From: JANLUX01 sp031409815
Lineage (GTDB): Bacteria > Bacteroidota > Bacteroidia > AKYH767-A > OLB10
Assembly (NCBI GenBank): GCA_031409815.1
Contig: JANNXV010000251.1
Coordinates: forward strand, 1 to 13,113
Direction of reading: 5' to 3'
DNA: 13,113 bases
The notes beneath the pieces are model-generated. The model worked only from the letters and a program-made list of their open reading frames with translations, did no database searches and was not told where the DNA came from. Shown here piece after piece: positions 5,868 through 12,264 of the stretch. The translations under genes were made by a program, and so were the position numbers. Within the stretch, counting starts at the first letter, position 1; each line of letters begins with the position of its first letter.

Positions 5868-6422
5868 ATGTCACGAGTAGGAAAACTTCCAGTACCAATT
5901 CCAAATGGAGTTCAGGTTTCTTTTGCTAATTCTATTGTTTCTGTAAAAGGCCCAAAGGGAACCTTAACACAGAAAATCGAAGATGGAATTAATGTTACAG
6001 TTGCAGGTTCAGAAGTAATTCTGGATCGTGCTACAGAGCAGAAAAGACACAAAGCACAACATGGTTTATACCGTGCATTAATCAATAACATGGTAGTTGG
6101 TGTTTCTACCGGTTGGAAAAAGGAACAAGAACTGGTAGGTGTTGGTTACCGTGCTACAAATCAAGGCCAGATGTTAGACCTTGTGTTAGGATATTCTCAC
6201 CATGTTGTTTTTGAATTGCCTTCAGAAATTAAGGTTGCAACCCGCCAGGATAAAGGACAAAATCCTATTATTACATTGGAGAGCCATGACAAACAACTAA
6301 TTGGCCAAGTTGCTGCAAAAATTCGTTCATTGCGTGCACCAGAGCCATACAAAGGAAAGGGAATTAAGTTTGTTGGTGAGGCATTAAGACGTAAGGCAGG
6401 TAAATCAGCAGCTAAGAAGTAA
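5868..6422 (+). CDS. rplF: 50S ribosomal protein L6
   Basis: L6 binds 23S rRNA near the sarcin-ricin loop and the base of the L7/L12 stalk. The 184-residue product has the two-fold domain layout of the family: MSRVGKLPVPIP at the start and the C-terminal signature RAPEPYKGKGIKF at about residues 155-167, with a lysine-rich tail. In the usual spc operon rplF follows rpsH. Here it is the first ribosomal gene after a 395-base gap, under its own promoter. The leader before ATG 5868 is A-rich with no Shine-Dalgarno motif. rplR follows after 25 bases. Confidence 0.97.
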   Translation: MSRVGKLPVPIPNGVQVSFANSIVSVKGPKGTLTQKIEDGINVTVAGSEVILDRATEQKRHKAQHGLYRALINNMVVGVSTGWKKEQELVGVGYRATNQGQMLDLVLGYSHHVVFELPSEIKVATRQDKGQNPIITLESHDKQLIGQVAAKIRSLRAPEPYKGKGIKFVGEALRRKAGKSAAKK

Positions 6423-6447
6423 AATCGAATTCTAAGATTATAAGATA

Positions 6448-6801
6448 ATGAAAGATCATAAATTAGTACGGAGAGAGAAAATAAGAAGCAGAATCCGAAA
6501 GGTTATTAAAGGAACTGCTGAGCGTCCACGTCTTTCTGTTTACAGAAGTAATAAGCAAATTTATGCCCAGATGATTGACGATCTAACCGGCATTACAATA
6601 TTAGCTGCATCATCACGAACCAAGGAAAAGGAAAGTGCAGCAAAAAAAATTGAGCAAGCGGCTTCAGTAGGTAAAACAATTGCCGAGAAGGCAATTGCAG
6701 CCGGCATTAAAGAAGTAGTTTTCGACCGTGGAGGTAATTTGTATCATGGAAGAATTAAAGCACTTGCTGATGGAGCACGTGAAGGTGGATTAGTTTTCTA
6801 A
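6448..6801 (+). CDS. rplR: 50S ribosomal protein L18
   Basis: L18 binds 5S rRNA and, with L5, anchors it in the central protuberance of the 50S subunit. The 117-residue protein is of normal length. It has the basic N-terminus (KLVRREKIRSRIRKVI), the conserved RPRLSVYRSNKQIYAQ segment at about 28-43, and the C-terminal VVFDRGGNLYHGRIKALADGAREGGL typical of the family. It sits between rplF and rpsE in the standard order with short spacers, consistent with co-transcription. Confidence 0.97.
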   Translation: MKDHKLVRREKIRSRIRKVIKGTAERPRLSVYRSNKQIYAQMIDDLTGITILAASSRTKEKESAAKKIEQAASVGKTIAEKAIAAGIKEVVFDRGGNLYHGRIKALADGAREGGLVF

Positions 6802-6823
6802 ATAGTACTAAGAATAAAAAATA

Positions 6824-7339
6824 ATGATTCAGAATAGCAAGCGCGTAAAATCAACAGATACGGAGTTACATGATAAACTTGTTGCCGTTAACAGGGTAAC
6901 AAAAGTTACAAAGGGAGGTCGTGCCTTTGGATTTGCAGCCATAATAGTGGTGGGTGATGAGAAAGGTGTGGTTGGGCATGGACTTGGTAAAGCAAAGGAA
7001 GTAACCAATGCAGTAACTAAAGGCATTGATGATGCGAAGAAAAATTTAGTAAAAGTTCCGGTTTACAAAGGAACTGTTCCGCATGAGCAGGAAGGTAAAT
7101 TTGGTGGTGCACGTGTGTTTTTGAAGCCAGCAGCTCCTGGAACTGGTGTAATTGCAGGTGGTGCAATGCGCGCAGTAATTGAAAGCGTAGGTATTACGGA
7201 TGTACTTGCAAAATCAAAAGGCTCCTCTAATCCGCACAATGTAGTGAAGGCTACAATCGATGCATTAGTAAAGATGCGTGATGCTGCAACAATTGCTTCG
7301 CAACGTGGAGTAGAATTATCAAAAGTGTTCAACGGTTAA
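6824..7339 (+). CDS. rpsE: 30S ribosomal protein S5
   Basis: S5 contacts 16S rRNA near the decoding region and, with S4 and S3, lines the mRNA entry site; it influences translational accuracy. The 171 residues show the double-stranded-RNA-binding-like N-domain with VNRVTKVTKGGRAFGFAA (about 23-40) and the glycine-rich VVGDEKGVVGHGLGKA loop. The C-terminal domain carries PAAPGTGVIAGGAMRAV and the GSSNPHNVVKAT motif. The start at ATG 6824 lies in an A-rich leader, 22 bases after rplR. The sequence looks wild-type, with nothing missing. Confidence 0.97.
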   Translation: MIQNSKRVKSTDTELHDKLVAVNRVTKVTKGGRAFGFAAIIVVGDEKGVVGHGLGKAKEVTNAVTKGIDDAKKNLVKVPVYKGTVPHEQEGKFGGARVFLKPAAPGTGVIAGGAMRAVIESVGITDVLAKSKGSSNPHNVVKATIDALVKMRDAATIASQRGVELSKVFNG

Positions 7340-7353
7340 TTAGAAAATAGGTC

Positions 7354-7527
7354 ATGGCTAAGATTAAACTCACTCAAGTAAAAAGCGGTATTGACCGTAC
7401 AGAGATTCAGAAAAGAAATTTGAAGGCCCTGGGATTAAAAATGCATAAAACAGTGGAGAAAGAACTTACACCACAGGTTAAAGGAATGATTGCAAAAGTT
7501 CGTCATTTGATAACTGTATCAGAATAA
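7354..7527 (+). CDS. rpmD: 50S ribosomal protein L30
   Basis: This 57-residue frame translates as MAKIKLTQVKSGIDRTEIQK and so on, ending in VRHLITVSE. L30 is a small 23S rRNA-binding protein of the large subunit. The motif KxxLKALGLKMHKTV (about residues 20-34, matching the family's L-x-x-L-G-L-x-K) and the closing VxHLI/V segment identify it. It is the typical bacterial length. It occupies the expected place between rpsE (14 bases before) and rplO (20 bases after). Confidence 0.95.
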   Translation: MAKIKLTQVKSGIDRTEIQKRNLKALGLKMHKTVEKELTPQVKGMIAKVRHLITVSE

Positions 7528-7547
7528 TTTAAGCAGGCATAGAAATC

Positions 7548-7994
7548 ATGGAATTACATAACTTAAAACCTGCAGAAGGTTCTACAAAAAATAATAAGCG
7601 AGTTGGTCGCGGACAAGGTTCAGGCCGTGGAGGTACATCTACACGCGGACACAAAGGAGCTCAGTCAAGAAGTGGATATAGTGCAAAGGCAGGTTTTGAA
7701 GGTGGTCAAATGCCACTACAAAGACGCGTTCCTAAATTTGGTTTTAAAAACATCAACAGAAAGGAATTTAAAGGACTTAATTTGGATGTATTGCAAAGTA
7801 TCGCAGAAAAACATTCTATTAGCGATTTTGATCATGCAGTATTTGTTAGTCATGGCTTAGCTTCAAAGAGAGAAATGGTTAAAATTCTTGGACGTGGCGA
7901 ACTAAAAGCTAGCATTAACGTAAAAGCACATGCGTTTTCTGAAACAGCTAAATCTGCTATTGAAAAGGCAGGTGGTACAATTGCAACAGTTTAA
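7548..7994 (+). CDS. rplO: 50S ribosomal protein L15
   Basis: L15 is an early-to-middle assembly protein of the 50S subunit, binding 23S rRNA through a long basic extension. The 148 residues start MELHNLKPAEGS. They run through the glycine- and arginine-rich extension (VGRGQGSGRGGTSTRGHKG, about 19-37) and then GFEGGQMPLQRRVPKFGF, the conserved family block. The C-terminal half forms the globular domain. Only 8 bases separate its stop from the secY start, so the two are surely on one message. Confidence 0.97.
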   Translation: MELHNLKPAEGSTKNNKRVGRGQGSGRGGTSTRGHKGAQSRSGYSAKAGFEGGQMPLQRRVPKFGFKNINRKEFKGLNLDVLQSIAEKHSISDFDHAVFVSHGLASKREMVKILGRGELKASINVKAHAFSETAKSAIEKAGGTIATV

Positions 7995-8002
7995 ATTATT
8001 CT

Positions 8003-9364
8003 ATGAAAAACCTGATACAGACACTTAGGAATATATTCAAAATTGACGAACTCCGCACAAGGATTCTCAATACGATTTTATTTCTGCTCGTTTACCGACT
8101 TGCATCCCATATTGTTTTGCCGGGTGTTGATCCAAGCCAGTTAGCTGGTTTGAAAAACCAAACCTCAAGTGGAATTTTAGGTTTGCTTGACATGTTTGCT
8201 GGTGGAGCGTTTTCACAGGCATCTATTGTTGCACTGGGTATAATGCCTTATATATCTGCTTCTATTGTTGTGCAGTTATTAGGTATCGCGGTTCCCTATT
8301 TCCAGAAGTTGCAGAAGGAAGGTGAAAGTGGAAGAAAGAAAATTAATCAATATACTCGTATTTTGACTGTGATTGTGGTGTTGTTTCAAGCACCGGGTTA
8401 TCTTATAAATTTAAGAGCACAAGCCCCAAATGCTATCATTGCATATCAAAATCCTGACGTAATATCTCCGTTTTTCTTTATGTTTAGTTCAACGCTAATC
8501 ATAATTGCGGGTACATTATTTATTATGTGGTTAGGAGAGCGTATTACCGAGAAAGGAATTGGTAATGGTATCTCATTAATTATCATGACTGGAATTATTG
8601 CAAGATTGCCATTTGCTTTGCAGGCAGAGTTTATGAGCCGTTTGAATGAAGGTGGAGGATTGGTTTTATTCTTAGTGGAGATAGTTGCTTTGTTTGGTGT
8701 TGTAGTAGCTGTTATTTTGTTAGTGCAAGGAACACGAAAAATTCCAGTGCAGTTTGCAAAGAAGATTGTTGGTAATAAACAATATGGCGGAGTGCGTCAG
8801 TATATTCCTTTAAAGGTTAACGCGGCTGGTGTAATGCCAATCGTATTTGCTCAGGCAATTATGTTTATTCCGGCTACTGTAGCGCAGTTTTTTCCTGAAT
8901 CATCTACATGGCAAGGATTTGCGGCTGCTTTAACAGACTTTCATTCGTTCTGGTACAATTTCATATTTGCAGTGTTAATAATTCTATTCACTTATTTCTA
9001 TACAGCAATAGCGGTTAATCCGAATCAAATGGCTGACGATATGAAAAAGAATGGAGGTTTTGTTCCAGGAGTAAAGCCAGGTAGAAAAACATCAGAGTTT
9101 ATCGATGATGTAATGAGTAAAATAACTTTACCAGGATCAATCTTTCTGGCATTTGTCGCAATTATGCCATCTTTTGCAAAAATTGCTGGCGTAAATACCC
9201 AGTTTGCTCAGTTTTATGGTGGAACAAGTTTATTGATTCTTGTAGGTGTAGTACTTGATACCTTACAGCAGATAGAAAGTCATTTATTGATGCGTCATTA
9301 CGATGGATTAATGAAATCGGGAAGAATTAAAGGACGTGCAACGGCAGTTGGTGCGGCTATGTAA
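8003..9364 (+). CDS. secY: Protein translocase subunit SecY
   Basis: SecY is the channel-forming subunit of the SecYEG translocon in the inner membrane. The 453-residue protein has the ten hydrophobic segments expected. Recognisable blocks are GIMPYISASIVVQLL (TM2-plug region boundary), LGERITEKGIGNGISLII, QYIPLKVNAAGVMPIVFA, NPNQMADDMKKNGGFVPGVKPG (the cytosolic loop used by SecA and ribosomes), and the C-terminal DTLQQIESHLLMRHYDG. The N-terminus MKNLIQTLRNIFKIDELRTRI is typical for the phylum. No adk gene lies between secY and map, unlike in many Firmicutes. Confidence 0.97.
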   Translation: MKNLIQTLRNIFKIDELRTRILNTILFLLVYRLASHIVLPGVDPSQLAGLKNQTSSGILGLLDMFAGGAFSQASIVALGIMPYISASIVVQLLGIAVPYFQKLQKEGESGRKKINQYTRILTVIVVLFQAPGYLINLRAQAPNAIIAYQNPDVISPFFFMFSSTLIIIAGTLFIMWLGERITEKGIGNGISLIIMTGIIARLPFALQAEFMSRLNEGGGLVLFLVEIVALFGVVVAVILLVQGTRKIPVQFAKKIVGNKQYGGVRQYIPLKVNAAGVMPIVFAQAIMFIPATVAQFFPESSTWQGFAAALTDFHSFWYNFIFAVLIILFTYFYTAIAVNPNQMADDMKKNGGFVPGVKPGRKTSEFIDDVMSKITLPGSIFLAFVAIMPSFAKIAGVNTQFAQFYGGTSLLILVGVVLDTLQQIESHLLMRHYDGLMKSGRIKGRATAVGAAM

Positions 9365-9401
9365 TAGTTATAATAAAGTATATACAATCAGAAGTTGCTG
9401 A

Positions 9402-10223
9402 ATGTCACAAGGCATAATTGTATTAAAAACTTCTGAGGAAATTGAGTTAATAAGAGTTAGTTCTTTACTTGTAGGGAAAACATTAGCTGAGGTAGCTTCT
9501 CACATAAAACCGGGAATTACAACACTAAAATTGGATGAGTTGGCTGAGGAATTTATTCGGTCACATGGAGGCAAGCCTTCATTTAAAGGATACCACGGTT
9601 TTAAAGCATCGTTGTGTATTTCGATAAATGAGGAGATTGTACACGGGATTCCAGGAAATCGTGAAATCAGGGAAGAAGACATTGTATCAGTAGATTGCGG
9701 TGTTTTTATGAATGGCTTTCATGGCGATTCGGCTTATACATTTGCCGTATGTGTTGCAGATGAACCGAAACTGAAGTTGTTGCGTGTCACTCGAGAATGT
9801 TTAATGCTTGGAGTTGAAAAATCCAGGGCAGGAAACAGAGTAGGAGACATAAGTGCTGCTATTCAGGAGCATGCTGAGCGAAATGGTTTCGGAGTGGTGA
9901 GAGAATTGGTTGGACATGGTGTTGGAATGGAGTTGCACGAAAAACCTGAAGTGCCTAATTACGGCAAACGTGGTTCAGGTGCTTTACTCAAACCGGGAAT
10001 GACCATTGCTATTGAGCCCATGATTAATATGGGAACCCGAAATGTGAAACAGTTGAATGATGGTTGGACAGTAGTGACCCGGGATACAAAGCCATCAGCA
10101 CACTATGAACACACCATTGCTATTACAAATGTTGCAGCAGATGTGCTTTCAACATTTGAACCGATAGATGTTGCAGTATCAAAAAACGAATATTTAAAAG
10201 ATTTATTAATAACAGTTCATTAA
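9402..10223 (+). CDS. map: Methionine aminopeptidase, type I
   Basis: This cytosolic metalloenzyme removes the initiator methionine from new proteins. The pita-bread fold's five metal ligands are all present: D98 (VDCG), D109 (HGDSAY), H172 (GHGVG), E205 (IEPM) and E236 (YEHT). The substrate-contacting histidines H81 (VHGIPG) and H179 (LHEKP) are also there. The length of 273 residues is slightly above the minimal family size because of a C-terminal tail. There is no N-terminal zinc-finger extension. It stands 37 bases after secY and 3 bases before infA, a gap so short that the two are translationally close. Confidence 0.96.
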   Translation: MSQGIIVLKTSEEIELIRVSSLLVGKTLAEVASHIKPGITTLKLDELAEEFIRSHGGKPSFKGYHGFKASLCISINEEIVHGIPGNREIREEDIVSVDCGVFMNGFHGDSAYTFAVCVADEPKLKLLRVTRECLMLGVEKSRAGNRVGDISAAIQEHAERNGFGVVRELVGHGVGMELHEKPEVPNYGKRGSGALLKPGMTIAIEPMINMGTRNVKQLNDGWTVVTRDTKPSAHYEHTIAITNVAADVLSTFEPIDVAVSKNEYLKDLLITVH

Positions 10224-10226
10224 AAT

Positions 10227-10445
10227 ATGCCTAAAAACTCCGCCATTGAGCAGGACGGAACAGTAACCGAAGCACTAAGTAATGCCACGTTTAGATTAGA
10301 ACTCGAAAACGGACACGAAATTATTGCTCACATATCTGGCAAAATGCGAATGAACTACATTAAAATATTGCCGGGCGATAAGGTGAAAGTTGAAATGTCG
10401 CCATATGATTTAACAAAAGGAAGAATAACTTATAGATATAAATAG
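10227..10445 (+). CDS. infA: Translation initiation factor IF-1
   Basis: IF-1 occupies the A site of the 30S subunit during initiation. The 72-residue protein is a single OB-fold (S1-like) domain. Visible family features are the IEQDGTVTEAL start, NATFRLELENGHEI (about 20-33), the conserved HISGKMRMNYIKILPGDKVKVE block (35-56) and the terminal DLTKGRITYRYK. It starts 3 bases after the map stop. A strong tandem and inverted repeat begins 2 bases after its own stop, separating it from rpmJ. Confidence 0.97.
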   Translation: MPKNSAIEQDGTVTEALSNATFRLELENGHEIIAHISGKMRMNYIKILPGDKVKVEMSPYDLTKGRITYRYK

Positions 10446-10446
10446 C

Positions 10447-10514
10447 GATTTGATAATTTGATAATTTGATAATAAGTTAATTATCAAATTATCAAATTAC
10501 CAAATCATCAAATC
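10447..10514. repeat. 8-base-period tandem units forming a 27-bp inverted repeat between infA and rpmJ
   Basis: Three copies of ATTTGATA run through 10447-10473. Their reverse-complement form (TATCAAAT and variants TACCAAAT, CATCAAAT, four units) runs through 10480-10514. The arms 10447-10473 and 10480-10506 pair at 26 of 27 positions around the 6-base loop AAGTTA. It is non-coding and lies inside the operon, so it would form a long AT-rich hairpin in the mRNA directly between two ribosome-related genes. It could protect a 3' end, attenuate read-through, or be a dispersed intergenic repeat. Confidence 0.85.
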
Positions 10515-10521
10515 AGGAAAG

Positions 10522-10638
10522 ATGAAAGTAAAACCATCATTAAAGAAACGAAGCGTTGACTGTAAAATAGTAAGACGTAAAGGAACTTTGTATGTAATCA
10601 ACAAAAAAAATCCACGCTTTAAGCAGCGTCAGGGGTAA
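10522..10638 (+). CDS. rpmJ: 50S ribosomal protein L36, zinc-free type
   Basis: A 38-residue frame starts MKVKPSLKKRSVDCKIVRRK and ends NPRFKQRQG, clearly L36, the smallest large-subunit protein, which binds 23S rRNA near the GTPase region. In zinc-binding L36 the metal is held by C11, C14, C27 and H33. Here the residues are S11, C14, N27 and F33, so only one ligand remains and zinc should not bind. This C-minus form is, to my knowledge, normal for Bacteroidota. A purine-rich AGGAAAG just before ATG 10522 is the closest thing to a Shine-Dalgarno site in the cluster. Confidence 0.96.
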   Translation: MKVKPSLKKRSVDCKIVRRKGTLYVINKKNPRFKQRQG

Positions 10639-10690
10639 TCTAATTTAAAGTTGTAGATTAAAAAGAATCTAAAATCCATAATCAAATAAC

Positions 10691-11068
10691 ATGGCTCGTA
10701 TATCAGGTATAGATTTACCAAAACACAAAAGAGGCGAAATTGGCCTTACTTATATTTATGGCATTGGTCGTAACTCAGCTCAGGAGATATTAACTGAAGC
10801 AGGTGTAGACTGGAGTAAAAAAGTGGAACATTGGGATGATGATGATTTGAATAAAATCCGGTCCATCATCAACGATAAGTTTAGGGTTGAAGGTGCCCTT
10901 CGTTCTGAAGTTCAACTCAATATTAAGCGATTGATGGATATAGGTTGCTATCGTGGTATTCGTCACCGCGTTGGTTTACCAGTTCGTGGTCAACGAACCA
11001 AAAACAATTGCCGTACACGAAAAGGAAAGCGTAAAACGGTTGCTAACAAAAAGAAAGTAACTAAATAA
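10691..11068 (+). CDS. rpsM: 30S ribosomal protein S13
   Basis: S13 sits at the head of the 30S subunit, contacting the P-site tRNA and the 50S bridge. The 125-residue protein starts MARISGIDLPKHKRGEI. It carries the helix-two-turn-helix region (TYIYGIGRNSAQEIL, about 20-34) and ends in the conserved basic RGIRHRVGLPVRGQRTKNNCRTRKG with a lysine-rich tail that reaches toward tRNA. It opens the alpha-operon gene set (rpsM, rpsK, rpsD, rpoA), 52 bases after rpmJ. A small TAGATT/AATCTA hairpin (10654-10671) lies in that gap. Confidence 0.97.
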   Translation: MARISGIDLPKHKRGEIGLTYIYGIGRNSAQEILTEAGVDWSKKVEHWDDDDLNKIRSIINDKFRVEGALRSEVQLNIKRLMDIGCYRGIRHRVGLPVRGQRTKNNCRTRKGKRKTVANKKKVTK

Positions 11069-11122
11069 CAATTGAACGACAGATTGAATGAGTAATCATT
11101 CAGGATTATAAAAGGAAATAAA

Positions 11123-11530
11123 ATGGCTACTAAGCAAACAACAACAACAAAAGGAAAAGCTGCAAAGAAGAGAATTGTAAAGGTAGAAGCCGTGGGTGAA
11201 GCTCACATCAGCGCTACTTTTAACAACATTATCATCAGTTTAACCAACACCAGCGGACAAGTTATTTCATGGGCTTCTGCTGGTAAAATGGGTTTTAGAG
11301 GATCAAAGAAAAACACTCCTTATGCCGCGCAAATGGCAGCAGGTGAGTGTGCTAAAACGGCTTACGATGCAGGCCTTCGAAAAGTAAAGGTTTTTGTAAG
11401 AGGACCTGGATCAGGACGTGAGTCTGCAATCCGCACATTGCATGGAGCAGGTATTGAAGTATCCGAAATAATGGATTTAACTCCAATGCCTCACAACGGA
11501 TGTCGTCCTCCAAAAAGAAGAAGAATCTAA
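11123..11530 (+). CDS. rpsK: 30S ribosomal protein S11
   Basis: S11 lies on the 30S platform near the mRNA exit, interacting with S7, S18 and S21. The 135 residues begin with a threonine- and lysine-rich, probably disordered tail (about 1-20). The fold itself follows: AHISATFNNIIISLTNTSG, WASAGKMGFRGSKKNTPYAAQ, VRGPGSGRESAIRTL and the C-terminal signature PHNGCRPPKRRRI. Length and motifs are normal. A GGAAATAAA sequence precedes ATG 11123. Spacing to rpsM is 54 bases and to rpsD 56 bases. Confidence 0.97.
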   Translation: MATKQTTTTKGKAAKKRIVKVEAVGEAHISATFNNIIISLTNTSGQVISWASAGKMGFRGSKKNTPYAAQMAAGECAKTAYDAGLRKVKVFVRGPGSGRESAIRTLHGAGIEVSEIMDLTPMPHNGCRPPKRRRI

Positions 11531-11586
11531 TTTTTCAGTAACAAGCAATTAGCATCAATACAAAAAACAAATCTCTACATTAATAC

Positions 11587-12192
11587 ATGGCAAGATATAT
11601 AGGACCTAAAACAAGGATATCACGTAAGTTTCGTGAGCCCATTTTCGGAGCGGATAAATCATACGAAAAACGTAATTATCCTCCCGGACAACATGGTTTA
11701 AATAAAAAGCGTTCAAAGCTTTCAGAATATGCAACTCAGTTGAAAGAGAAGCAAAAAGTAAAATACACTTACGGAATTCTGGAGCGTCAGTTTGCTAAGA
11801 TTTTTGATCGTGCTTCTCGTACCGAAGGAATCACTGGAGAGAACCTTTTAAAGCTCATCGAATCGCGTTTGGATAATGTGGTTTTTCGTTTAGGTATTGC
11901 GCCTTCACGTTCAGCTGCACGTCAACTGGTTTCTCATTGTCATATTACCGTTAACGGTGAAGTGGTAAATATTGCCTCTTATACATTAAGAGCTGGAGAT
12001 GTGGTTGCGGTTCGCGAGAAATCAAAATCATTGCCAGTTATTGCGGATGCGTTGGCAGCCAGAATGGGAAAGCATGGTTGGTTAGAGTGGGATGGCACGC
12101 AAATGTCTGGTCGCTTTCTAAATGCACCTGCTCGCGAAGAAATCACAGAGAATATTAAAGAGCAATTAATTGTCGAGTTATACTCTAAGTAA
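11587..12192 (+). CDS. rpsD: 30S ribosomal protein S4
   Basis: S4 nucleates 30S assembly by binding the 5' domain of 16S rRNA. In enterobacteria it also represses the alpha operon. The 201-residue protein starts MARYIGPKTRISRKF, followed by PPGQHG (about 32-37) and the conserved QLKEKQKVKYTYG. An S4 RNA-binding domain begins near residue 93 (ESRLDNVVFRLG, SRSAARQLVSHCHITVNG). The N-terminal zinc-finger cysteines of some S4 proteins are absent, so this is the zinc-free form. No pseudoknot-like S4 operator upstream of rpsM could be recognised by eye. Confidence 0.97.
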   Translation: MARYIGPKTRISRKFREPIFGADKSYEKRNYPPGQHGLNKKRSKLSEYATQLKEKQKVKYTYGILERQFAKIFDRASRTEGITGENLLKLIESRLDNVVFRLGIAPSRSAARQLVSHCHITVNGEVVNIASYTLRAGDVVAVREKSKSLPVIADALAARMGKHGWLEWDGTQMSGRFLNAPAREEITENIKEQLIVELYSK

Positions 12193-12264
12193 GATTTTAA
12201 ATTTAATGATTTAATTAGTACTGCAAAAGCAGATAAACAATAACAATAAAAAACAAAAAGAAAC

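Noticed and set aside
7063..7332. Minus-strand frame opposite rpsE
   Set aside because: Mirror of strongly conserved S5 codons, with no start context. The same holds for other minus-strand frames at 2840-3097, 3287-3496, 6829-7026, 9500-9682 and 11979-12296.
10447..10514. CRISPR-like array
   Set aside because: Units are 8 bases with no spacers and run in both orientations. There are no cas genes.
12221..12232. CTGC-AAAA-GCAG hairpin between rpsD and rpoA as a terminator
   Set aside because: The stem is only 4 bp with no T-run, and rpoA follows on the same strand.
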